Source: Erysipelotrichaceae bacterium (GTDB lineage Bacteria > Bacillota_I > Bacilli_A > Erysipelotrichales > Erysipelotrichaceae). Taken from it: DNA of 11,359 bases. The translations under genes and the position numbers were made by a program. The notes under the pieces were generated by a model. It saw only the letters and a list, made by a program, of their open reading frames with translations. It was not told where the DNA came from and did no database searches. The stretch spans positions 1-11,359 of the forward strand of contig JAFOMB010000071.1 of NCBI GenBank assembly GCA_017419065.1, read 5' to 3'. Numbering within the stretch: position 1 is the first letter of the stretch; the number at the start of each line of letters is the position of its first letter. Of this stretch, positions 1 through 6,507 are shown piece after piece.

Positions 1-657
1 AAGGTCGATATCATGGATGAAGAAGGCACGGTAGATCTGCCGGTCAAGGGTGGCAAGTGGTTCGATCACATGACACACGGCTCCCATATGACAGACTATG
101 ATTCCATGTTTGTCCTGACTCACTTCAAGGGCCATACCATGGGCGGCTTCGGCGGTTCCAACAAGAACATCGGTATCGGCTGTGCCGACGGCCGTATCGG
201 CAAGGGCATGATCCATGCGAAGAACGGCAATGACTGGGGTGTCTGCGAAGAAGAACTGATGGAGAAGATCTCCGAGTCCACCAAGGCCACGATCGACTTC
301 TTCGGCAAGAACATCTGCTATGTCAACGTCATGAGAAACATGTCGGTATCCTGCGACTGCGAAGGCGTCGCTGCGGAACCGGTCGTGACGCCGAATGTCG
401 GAATCCTGGCTTCTTTGGATATCTGCGCGATCGATACTGCCTGTGTCGACCTCATCTACGCGATGTGCGAGGAAGACCACAAAGCCTTAGTCGAAAGGAT
501 CGAGACGAGACACGGCCACCGTCAGCTCTCCTACATGAAGGAGCTCGGCATGGGCAACTCCCGCTACATCCTGATCGACCTGGACAATGATGAAGTGCGC
601 ATCACACCGAAGGAAGCTGTCAAAGACGTCAAGCCTTTCAAGAGAATCACTCTGTAA
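1..657 (+). CDS. DUF362 domain-containing protein (5' truncated by window edge)
   Basis: The frame is open from base 1 (Lys-Val-Asp-Ile before the first Met at base 13), so the true start lies upstream and only the C-terminal ~218 residues are seen. The family is recognised from a block reading HFKGHTMGGFGGSNKNIG followed by a GIGCADGRIGK stretch, and from the later S-C-D-C-E...P-N-V-G-I-L-A-S-L-D...A-I-D-T-A-C-V-D-L-I block. Both are hallmarks of DUF362 proteins, often annotated as Fe-S centre proteins. Several Cys are present, including a Cys-x-Cys pair, but no classical CxxCxxCxxxC ferredoxin motif is visible in this part. The family has no settled biochemical role; a redox or metal-centre function is only suggested. 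It ends in TAATG, overlapping the serine dehydratase start by one base, so the two are probably translationally coupled. Family assignment is fairly sure; function is unknown. Confidence 0.8.
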   Translation, partial: KVDIMDEEGTVDLPVKGGKWFDHMTHGSHMTDYDSMFVLTHFKGHTMGGFGGSNKNIGIGCADGRIGKGMIHAKNGNDWGVCEEELMEKISESTKATIDFFGKNICYVNVMRNMSVSCDCEGVAAEPVVTPNVGILASLDICAIDTACVDLIYAMCEEDHKALVERIETRHGHRQLSYMKELGMGNSRYILIDLDNDEVRITPKEAVKDVKPFKRITL

Positions 658-1895
658 TGGAGACCTTAAAGGAACTATACAAGATCGGAAGAGGACCCAG
701 CAGTTCTCACACACTGGCGCCTGAAAGAGCGTGCCGTTTGTTTGTGGAAAAGGAAGGTCCTTTTCCTTACTATCAGGTCTCGCTCTACGGTTCCCTCTCT
801 TTGACAGGGAAGGGACATGAGACCGACCGCATCATCAAAGAGACTCTGGGATCGCCCTGCGATGTCTCATTCGAGCAGGACTGGGAGGAAGACTTCCCAA
901 ACGGTTTCCGCCTGAGCGGTCTGGATGAAGAAAAGAGAGTCCGGAAGACCTGGACCGTCTTCTCCTTAGGTGGCGGCAGTATCCAGGTGAAGGAATATCC
1001 GATCGAAAAGGAAGAAGTCTATGAGGAATCCTCCTTTCAGGAGATCCTGGAGACCTTAAAGAAAGAGAATACCGACCTGATCAGCTACATCTATTCCAGA
1101 GACCCTGGATTAAAAGAATACCTGTGCACGATCGTCGAAGCGATGAGTGTCTGCGTAAAAACAGGCTTATCTAAGGAGGGTATCCTTCCGGGAAGACTGA
1201 AGATCAGCCGGAAGGCGAAGATGCTGAATGAGAGGGCAGGGGATGAAAAGAGGCTGAAGCTGATGGCCTATGCCTATGCGGCCTGTGAGGAGAACGCCGA
1301 TCACGGCACCTGTGTGACGGCACCGACCTTGGGATCCTGCGGCGTCCTCGCCTCTATGATCCACTATCTCTATGAAGACCGGCATATCTCCAAAGAAAGA
1401 CTGGCGGATGGTTTAGCTGTCGGAGGGATCTTCGGGGATCTCATCAAGCAGAACGCGACGCTCTCGGGAGCGGTAGGAGGCTGTCAGGCGGAAGTCGGTG
1501 CAGCCGTCTCCATGGCGGCTGCTGCCTATGCCTATCTGGAAGGTCTCTCGATCTATGAGATCGAATACGCGGCGGAGATCGGGATGGAACATCATCTGGG
1601 TCTGACCTGTGATCCGGTCATGGGCTACGTCCAGATACCGTGCATTGAAAGAAACGCGGTCGCTGTCTTACGGGCGATAGACGCGGTAACGCTCTCCAGG
1701 GCCATGTCTGATGCCGGAGGTCATATGATCTCCTTCGACATGGTGGTCAAGACGATGAATGAAACTGGCAAGAAGATCCCGATCGAATTCCGGGAGACGA
1801 GTACCGGAGGACTGGCCCGGGAATACCTGGAAAAGGAAGATCAGGAGATTCATGATAGAATGAAAGAAGAGAAGAAAGAAGGATCATCCATATGA
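657..1895 (+). CDS. sdaA: L-serine dehydratase (L-serine ammonia-lyase), single-chain iron-sulfur type
   Basis: Predicted to deaminate L-serine to pyruvate and ammonia in the cytoplasm using a [4Fe-4S] cluster rather than PLP. The N-terminal beta-type domain (about residues 1-130) begins with the family motif GPSSSHT at 13-19. The alpha-type catalytic domain (about 150-390) carries GSCGV at 226-230, KQNATLSGAVGGCQAEVG at 264-281 and LTCDP at 316-320. Cys276, Cys318 and Cys329 are spaced 42 and 11 residues apart. This is the spacing of the three cluster-binding Cys in the Legionella single-chain enzyme, so it is probably active. At 412 residues it is somewhat shorter than E. coli SdaA (about 454) but has both domains. 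The start at 657 overlaps the upstream stop (TAATG), and the end overlaps the next gene (ATGA). Clusters of this type are oxygen-sensitive, which fits an anaerobic host (inference). The substrate is assigned from family membership. Confidence 0.93.
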   Translation: METLKELYKIGRGPSSSHTLAPERACRLFVEKEGPFPYYQVSLYGSLSLTGKGHETDRIIKETLGSPCDVSFEQDWEEDFPNGFRLSGLDEEKRVRKTWTVFSLGGGSIQVKEYPIEKEEVYEESSFQEILETLKKENTDLISYIYSRDPGLKEYLCTIVEAMSVCVKTGLSKEGILPGRLKISRKAKMLNERAGDEKRLKLMAYAYAACEENADHGTCVTAPTLGSCGVLASMIHYLYEDRHISKERLADGLAVGGIFGDLIKQNATLSGAVGGCQAEVGAAVSMAAAAYAYLEGLSIYEIEYAAEIGMEHHLGLTCDPVMGYVQIPCIERNAVAVLRAIDAVTLSRAMSDAGGHMISFDMVVKTMNETGKKIPIEFRETSTGGLAREYLEKEDQEIHDRMKEEKKEGSSI

Positions 1896-3280
1896 AAGCT
1901 TGGGAAAAGGAATTGGAAGTCTTACGGGCCGGTGTCCCGTGCTATGAAGAAGATGACAATGAGACGATCTGGGAAGAAGATGCCGGAGGACCGGAACAGG
2001 CGCATGATGCCCTGACGAGGATGTACTGGCATTCTCAGGTACCGGGATCCAGAGCCCATGAATCGATCTGTACAGCCTCGATCCAGGCGATCGAAAACAG
2101 AGGCTATATCGTTGATAAGGGAATGGAACTCATCGAAGAAGGCATGAAGATCTATGAGGAAGGCGACATCGTCAAGCTCCACCGCATCACGCAGGATGTC
2201 TTCAATGCCGTCTATCATGCCAGAAAAAACAACGAAGATCCATACTGGAACCAGACTTTCTATGAGACATTCAGAGATCTGGAAGCGGCCGTGGAATATC
2301 CGGAAGCAGTCGATATCCCGATCGATGAAGAATACGAAAAGAAGACCTATGCCGGCTGGCTCTCTCAGATCATAGGCGGTGCCTATGGTACCTGCATCGA
2401 AGGCTATACCGGCGAGGCCATCAAGAAGAGATACGGGGAAGTCGACCGCTATATCCGCAAGCCGAATACCTACAACGACGATATCACCTATGAGATCGCG
2501 TTACTGTTTGCGTATGAGATGTATGGAAAGAATACGAGTGCCAAGGACATCGCCAGAGAATGGGTGGCCAGAGTCCCGATGGGATGGAGTGCCGAAGATT
2601 TCGCCCTGCGCAATCTGAAGGCCGGTATCCTGCCGCCTTTATCCGGTTCCTTCCACAATCCGTTCAACGAGTGGATCGGTGCCCAGATGAGAGGAGTGGT
2701 CCTCGGACAGATCTATCCGGGCGATGTGAAGTCTGCCGCCAGAGCGGCCTTCATGGACGCTTCGATCTCCCATGAACACAACGGTATCCTCGGAGAAGTC
2801 TTCAATGCGATGATGACCGCGATGGCCTACTATGAAAGCGACATCCGGAAGATCGTGAAGACCTGTATCGATCTCATCCCGGCTGACAGCGAATACGGTT
2901 CCGTCATCCGCTTTGCATATGAACAGTGTCTGATGCACGAAGACTACTATTCCGCCTGGTTACCATGCGAGGAGAAATACAAGAAGTACAACTGGATCCA
3001 CGCCTATCCGAATGCGGCAGCGGAGATCGTCGCCTTATACTTCGGAGAAGGGGACTTCGTCAAGACCCTGACGTATTGCGGAGGCTGCGGCCAGGACGTC
3101 GACTGCAACGCCGCGCAGATCCTGACCATCATCGGCATCATCAATGGTATGGAGGGTATCCCGGAATACTGGAGAGCGCCGTTCGGCGATGACCTCGATA
3201 CCTATGTCAGAGGCTACAAAAAAGCCAAGATCAGCGATCTCACTAAGCTGACAGCGAGAGTCGCGCAGTTACTGAAATAA
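1892..3280 (+). CDS. ADP-ribosylglycohydrolase family protein with N-terminal extension
   Basis: A 462-residue DraG/ARH-fold protein. The recognisable glycohydrolase domain starts near residue 151 (YAGWLSQIIGGAYGTCIEG). It has a metal-site motif N-D-D-I-T at 195-199, a DASISHEHNGILGE helix at 289-302, and a second metal motif GQDVDCNAA at 400-408. Classical members read T-D-D-T and D-T-D-T. Here the first Thr is Asn195, and D-V-D-C-N replaces D-T-D-T; I believe a sub-branch of the family shows this pattern, but its substrate is not established. The first ~150 residues precede the core domain; they are acidic, look helical, and I do not recognise them. The family hydrolyses N- or O-linked ADP-ribose, and some members may act on small N-ribosides. 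No signal peptide or membrane segment is seen, so it is probably cytoplasmic. It is preceded by a purine-rich AAGAAGGA site and overlaps the serine dehydratase stop by ATGA. It is the last gene of its operon. Confidence 0.85.
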   Translation: MKAWEKELEVLRAGVPCYEEDDNETIWEEDAGGPEQAHDALTRMYWHSQVPGSRAHESICTASIQAIENRGYIVDKGMELIEEGMKIYEEGDIVKLHRITQDVFNAVYHARKNNEDPYWNQTFYETFRDLEAAVEYPEAVDIPIDEEYEKKTYAGWLSQIIGGAYGTCIEGYTGEAIKKRYGEVDRYIRKPNTYNDDITYEIALLFAYEMYGKNTSAKDIAREWVARVPMGWSAEDFALRNLKAGILPPLSGSFHNPFNEWIGAQMRGVVLGQIYPGDVKSAARAAFMDASISHEHNGILGEVFNAMMTAMAYYESDIRKIVKTCIDLIPADSEYGSVIRFAYEQCLMHEDYYSAWLPCEEKYKKYNWIHAYPNAAAEIVALYFGEGDFVKTLTYCGGCGQDVDCNAAQILTIIGIINGMEGIPEYWRAPFGDDLDTYVRGYKKAKISDLTKLTARVAQLLK

Positions 3281-3285
3281 AAGAA

Positions 3286-3308
3286 AACGGAGGACGGTGT
3301 CCTCCGTT
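3286..3308 (-). terminator. Convergent-gene hairpin terminator
   Basis: A perfect 10-bp stem (AACGGAGGAC / GTCCTCCGTT) with a GGT loop sits between the two convergent operons. On the minus strand it is followed by TTTCTTTTATTT, a good U-rich tract, so it should end the kinase transcript. The kinase stop codon TAA lies in the stem base. On the plus strand only a short TTATT-type tail follows the stem, so it may also stop the plus-strand operon, but less well. Confidence 0.8.
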
Positions 3309-4227
3309 ATTCGTACTGTCTGGCGAATGCTTCAAGTTCCTCTTTCGTGCAGAGGGCTCCGAGTGCTCCTTCATAGAGGCATTTATGGGCTCCCGCGTAA
3401 GAGGCCATCTTCAGGGATTCCTGTAAGGAGGAACCGCTCAGATGCCAGGTGAGGAAGGCGGCAGCAAAGGAATCGCCGGCCCCTGTCGAATCAATGACTT
3501 CCGGGATCTTCACGGCCTCTTCGTGGATGCTTCCTCCCGGATAGTAGCAGGTACTGCCTCTTGAACCGTCGGTGACGCAGATGGTCTTTACTCCGTTTCG
3601 AAGGAGATAGTCCTTTCCCTCTTCCCCGGCTGCTTCGCTGACTCTCTGATATGACTGCTTATTGAGGAAGACATGGTCTGCCAGGGCCAGTGTTTTGACT
3701 TCATCGGGATCCTGATACTGACTGGAGCCGTCCAGTGCCAGCAGGGCCCCGTTTTTCTTTGCGTCGAGGATAGGCTTTATGTCCTTTCCGAAGGATTCAT
3801 AGAGAACGTGTACCAGGGAATAGATGACCCCGGAGTGATTCAGAAAAGAGGATATCTTTCCGTCATCCATGTCATAGAGAGGATGTTTCTGCGGGATGAC
3901 ATAGATGCACTTCTCCTTGCCGATCGTCATGATCAGGCAGCGTCCGTTCTCGACGTCTTTTCCATAACGGAGATAGGAAGTATCCAGGCCGTTCTCCTTC
4001 ATCGTCCTGACGAGAAGGTCGCTTCCCGGATCATCTTCCCGGAGATAGTCGAGGACCTTGACATCCATCCCGAAGTTGGCGGCGATGATCCCGGTGTTGA
4101 GGATGCAGCCGCCGACTTTCTCTCCAAGAGGGAAGGCCATTCCGGCATCGCCTTCCTGTAAGAAGGATTCGACTTTGTAGTAGGTGTCGATATCGCTTCC
4201 GGCGATGATCGTCATATAGCCGTTCAT
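3307..4227 (-). CDS. PfkB-family carbohydrate/nucleoside kinase (ribokinase-like)
   Basis: A 306-residue ribokinase-fold ATP-dependent kinase. The N-terminal substrate-binding Gly-Gly is at 39-40 with Asn44 following, as in ribokinases (GG...N). The C-terminal PfkB signature DSTGAGDSFAAAF spans 246-258, with Asp252 as the predicted catalytic base in the GAGD anion hole. VTDGSRGS at 218-225 is the usual ATP-site strand and turn. The length is normal. The start at 4227 is favoured over the Met at codon 5 because an AGAGGG site lies 7 bases upstream and the ATG overlaps the preceding glycohydrolase stop (ATGA), implying coupled translation. The substrate cannot be read from sequence: ribose, another sugar, or a nucleoside are all possible. 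Co-transcription with an ADP-ribosylglycohydrolase, beside nucleoside import and hydrolase genes, favours ribose or a riboside (inference). Confidence 0.9.
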   Translation of the reverse strand: MNGYMTIIAGSDIDTYYKVESFLQEGDAGMAFPLGEKVGGCILNTGIIAANFGMDVKVLDYLREDDPGSDLLVRTMKENGLDTSYLRYGKDVENGRCLIMTIGKEKCIYVIPQKHPLYDMDDGKISSFLNHSGVIYSLVHVLYESFGKDIKPILDAKKNGALLALDGSSQYQDPDEVKTLALADHVFLNKQSYQRVSEAAGEEGKDYLLRNGVKTICVTDGSRGSTCYYPGGSIHEEAVKIPEVIDSTGAGDSFAAAFLTWHLSGSSLQESLKMASYAGAHKCLYEGALGALCTKEELEAFARQYE

Positions 4228-5219
4228 TGAGAGACCCTCTTAAGACCTTCCGCAATCTTTTCGAGGTCGAAGCCGTTGGCTTCTTCAATGACTTTCTTGA
4301 AGTGCGGCGGGAAGACTTCGTCACCTTTGAGGGTACCGATGATGGAACCGGTGATCGTGGCGATCGTATCGGTATCATTGCCGATGTTGACAGCCGCGAT
4401 GATGGCCTTCATCGCATCCCCGTTTGAAGCTTTTAAGAGACCGAAGGCACATGGGACGGCTTCCGCGGCCGAAAGACCGCTGCCGATGATATCGGTGAGT
4501 TCCTTCATGCATCCCCGCATGTCGTCCTTATAGGTCTCGGCGATGGATAAAGCCAGTTCCATGCGCTTGTAGACGCTTGGGGTGGCGAGTTTTCTTCCGT
4601 ATTTCTCTCCCTCTTGTGCACCATAGAGGCCGGCATCGATGACACTGTCGAGATCGGCATCCTCTTTGAGTGCTTCCGCGATGGCTGCCGAGACAGCGCA
4701 GGCAGCGGAGAGGGAGGTGGCATTATCATGAGTAGGCAGGCAGATCGTAACGGCATTCCGGATAGCCTTTTCTATATCGCCTCCGGAGACGAGCCCTGCC
4801 GGAGAGATCTTCATGGCGGAGCCGTTGGAACCCTTGGAGTTATCGACGCTTAAGAAGTCATAGGCGCCGGTAATGTTGTTTCCCTTGAGTTTTTCTACAG
4901 CCCGTACTGTCGTCGGACCGGCCATTTTGTAGTATTTAGATCCAGACCAGTTCAGCAGGGCATCTTTCGCCGTGTCTTCATCGACTGTTCCTCCATGGGC
5001 TATGATCGCTTCCGCGGTATAGTAGGCAAGCGAGAAGTCATCCGTGACAGAACCCTTCGGGAAGCCGGCGGCGAAGACATCTTCCGGGATCTCCTGAAAG
5101 TCTTCGACGAGTCCTCCGAAGTATTCGATGATCTGTTCGGTGTTTCTTGTTTCGGTGGCGGCGCCCAAGGCGTCACCGATGGCAGCCCCCAGAAGACCGC
5201 CCAGTATCTTGTGATCCAT
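4224..5219 (-). CDS. ADP-ribosylglycohydrolase family protein (compact DraG-like)
   Basis: A 331-residue DraG/ARH-fold hydrolase of normal length. It opens with the family N-terminus ILGGLLGAAIGDALGAATE (5-23). The predicted dinuclear metal ligands are T59-D60-D61 and D282, D284, T285 in GNDTDTIA. SNGSAMKISPAGL at 131-143 matches the conserved N-G-x-x-M-K/R-x-x-P block, and THD at 163-165 is also typical. All key positions are present, so it is probably catalytically competent, unlike the variant motifs of the larger paralogue at 1892-3280. Known members remove ADP-ribose from arginine or other targets, or cleave related small molecules; this substrate is not known. The ATG at 5219 has an AGAAGGGA site 7 bases upstream and an extended -10 promoter just beyond. 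It is first in a two-gene operon with the PfkB kinase. Confidence 0.92.
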   Translation of the reverse strand: MDHKILGGLLGAAIGDALGAATETRNTEQIIEYFGGLVEDFQEIPEDVFAAGFPKGSVTDDFSLAYYTAEAIIAHGGTVDEDTAKDALLNWSGSKYYKMAGPTTVRAVEKLKGNNITGAYDFLSVDNSKGSNGSAMKISPAGLVSGGDIEKAIRNAVTICLPTHDNATSLSAACAVSAAIAEALKEDADLDSVIDAGLYGAQEGEKYGRKLATPSVYKRMELALSIAETYKDDMRGCMKELTDIIGSGLSAAEAVPCAFGLLKASNGDAMKAIIAAVNIGNDTDTIATITGSIIGTLKGDEVFPPHFKKVIEEANGFDLEKIAEGLKRVSQ

Positions 5220-5243
5220 ATAGCAATCCCTTCTTTCAATGCC

Positions 5244-5252
5244 ATTATAGCA
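5244..5252 (-). promoter_or_regulatory. Extended -10 promoter for the glycohydrolase-kinase operon
   Basis: Read on the minus strand this is TGCTATAAT: a perfect TATAAT with the TG extension. No good -35 is seen at the expected distance (ACTAAA at 5267-5272), which is common for extended -10 promoters. Transcription would begin near 5237, giving a short leader of about 18 bases that contains the ribosome binding site. Confidence 0.65.
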
Positions 5253-5278
5253 TCCTGCTTTTTCACTTTAGTTAGATG

Positions 5279-5307
5279 TTGTAAACGCTACCGAAACAGT
5301 TTAAAAT
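5279..5307 (+). promoter_or_regulatory. Sigma-A type promoter of the nucleoside ABC transporter operon
   Basis: A TTGTAA -35 (5279-5284) and TAAAAT -10 (5302-5307) are separated by 17 bases. The region is AT-rich and about 30 bases upstream of a strong AGGAGG ribosome binding site (5327-5332). It is the only convincing promoter upstream of the lipoprotein gene. A cre-like operator overlaps the -35 and spacer. Confidence 0.65.
5280..5293 (+). promoter_or_regulatory. cre-like operator (putative CcpA site)
   Basis: TGTAAACGCTACCG matches the cre consensus TGWAANCGNTNNCW at every specified position except the last (G instead of A/T). It overlaps the -35 and spacer of the transporter promoter, a position where CcpA binding would block RNA polymerase. 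This suggests catabolite repression of nucleoside uptake. Another LacI-family regulator recognising a similar palindrome is an alternative. Confidence 0.6.
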
Positions 5308-5338
5308 ATAGATATGGTACTTAAATAGGAGGAAAATA

Positions 5339-6415
5339 ATGAAAAAATTTTTAAGTATTCTGCTTGTCCTCTTATTAGCTGTCGGCTTAGTTGCCTGCGG
5401 CGGTAAGAAGGAAGAAGGCGGTGAAACTCCGGTTACACCTGATCAGCCGGAACAGCCTGCTGAAAAGATCAAAGTTGCATACTGCATCAATGGTACGACC
5501 GGTGACAAGTCCTTCTTCGATTCCGGTACTGAAGGTATGCAGTGGATCAACAGAGACTTCGGTGACAAAGTCGAAGCTACGACCATCGAATTCACTTATG
5601 ATGACACTACTTGGAGATCTCAGCTGGAAAATGCATTCATGTCTGAAGAATACGACATCATCATCGTCGGTACTTATGACATGTTAGGCATGACTGTTGA
5701 ACTGACAGAAGAATACCCGGATCAGAAGGTCTGGTTCTACGATGAACAGTGGGACTTCGACGCTAATCCGAGAGACAACGTCATCTCCTTACTCTTCAAG
5801 CAGAACGAAGGTTCCTACGTCGTCGGCTACATGGCTGCTATGGCTTCCCAGAACAAGCATGTCGAATTCCTCGGCGGTATGTCCAACACAGTTCTGTTAG
5901 ACTTCTACGAGGGCTTCAAGCAGGGTGCTGAAGCTTACGATCCTGAATGCAAGGTCGAGCTCGACTGGATGAACTCCTTCTCCGATCCTTCCACTGGTAA
6001 GGACAGAGCTGAAGCTGCTTACTCTCAGGGTGTCGATGTTGTCTTCGCTTGCGGCGGTTCTGCAGGTTTAGGTGCATTCGAAGCTGCTCTCGAATATGAC
6101 AATGTCTACGTTGTCGGTGTCGATGGTGACCAGGGCGCTATGTGGGAAGCACAGGGCGATACTGAAAAGGCTGCCAAGACTATCACTTCTATGACAAAGA
6201 ACGTCAACCAGGGCTTCTATGACACAATGAAGGCTGAACTCGACGGTACTCTCAAGTATGGTCAGAACTACAGACTCGGTGTCAACGGCGGTTATGTCGG
6301 CGCTGCTGTCACTTCCGCTACTCACGCTGTCTTCACTGACGAACAGTTAGCAGAAGTCGAAAAGATCAAAGCCGGAATCGCTGACGGTTCCATCACTGTC
6401 AACTCTGCTTTCTAA
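5339..6415 (+). CDS. BMP family (PnrA-like) nucleoside ABC transporter substrate-binding lipoprotein
   Basis: The extracellular, membrane-anchored binding protein of the importer. Residues 1-19 form a lipoprotein signal peptide (KK, then a Leu/Val-rich core) with lipobox LVAC and lipidated Cys20. An acidic, Pro-rich linker (about 21-42) precedes the Bmp fold. Family features are IKVAYCINGTTGDKSFFDSG near 44-63, QNEGSYVVGYMAAMAS at 155-170, VEFLGGM at 175-181 and GVDGDQ at 260-265. The first block departs slightly from the usual D-x-S-F-N by having Phe after Phe59. Members such as T. pallidum PnrA and B. subtilis YufN (NupN) bind nucleosides. The gene has a strong AGGAGG site and visibly more GCT, ACT and GAA codons than its neighbours, consistent with high expression. 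A strong hairpin follows it. The specific ligand is inferred from family and neighbours. Confidence 0.93.
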   Translation: MKKFLSILLVLLLAVGLVACGGKKEEGGETPVTPDQPEQPAEKIKVAYCINGTTGDKSFFDSGTEGMQWINRDFGDKVEATTIEFTYDDTTWRSQLENAFMSEEYDIIIVGTYDMLGMTVELTEEYPDQKVWFYDEQWDFDANPRDNVISLLFKQNEGSYVVGYMAAMASQNKHVEFLGGMSNTVLLDFYEGFKQGAEAYDPECKVELDWMNSFSDPSTGKDRAEAAYSQGVDVVFACGGSAGLGAFEAALEYDNVYVVGVDGDQGAMWEAQGDTEKAAKTITSMTKNVNQGFYDTMKAELDGTLKYGQNYRLGVNGGYVGAAVTSATHAVFTDEQLAEVEKIKAGIADGSITVNSAF

Positions 6416-6448
6416 TCAATAGAAACAGCTAACACCTAAGAAGGTACT

Positions 6449-6483
6449 AAAACTGCCTCTGGTCTAGTACCAGAGGCAGTTTT
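6449..6483 (+). terminator. Intercistronic hairpin (partial terminator) after the lipoprotein gene
   Basis: A perfect 14-bp inverted repeat (AAAACTGCCTCTGG / CCAGAGGCAGTTTT) with a 7-base loop is followed by ATTG, so the U tract is just the TTTT of the stem. It lies in the 92-base gap between binding-protein and ATPase genes. Such hairpins often cause partial termination and stabilise the upstream mRNA, giving more binding protein than membrane components. An alternative helix, GGTACTA (6443-6449) with TAGTACC (6465-6471), would compete with it. Confidence 0.8.
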
Positions 6484-6507
6484 ATTGTAAAGAGGGGATT
6501 ACACTTT

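Noticed and set aside
3673..4161. Plus-strand open frame of 162 codons opposite the PfkB kinase
   Set aside because: It is contained within the kinase gene on the other strand, without a ribosome binding site or recognisable motif.
6443..6483. H-type pseudoknot from simultaneous formation of both helices
   Set aside because: There are no linker bases to cross the 12-14 bp stem, so the two helices can only be alternatives.
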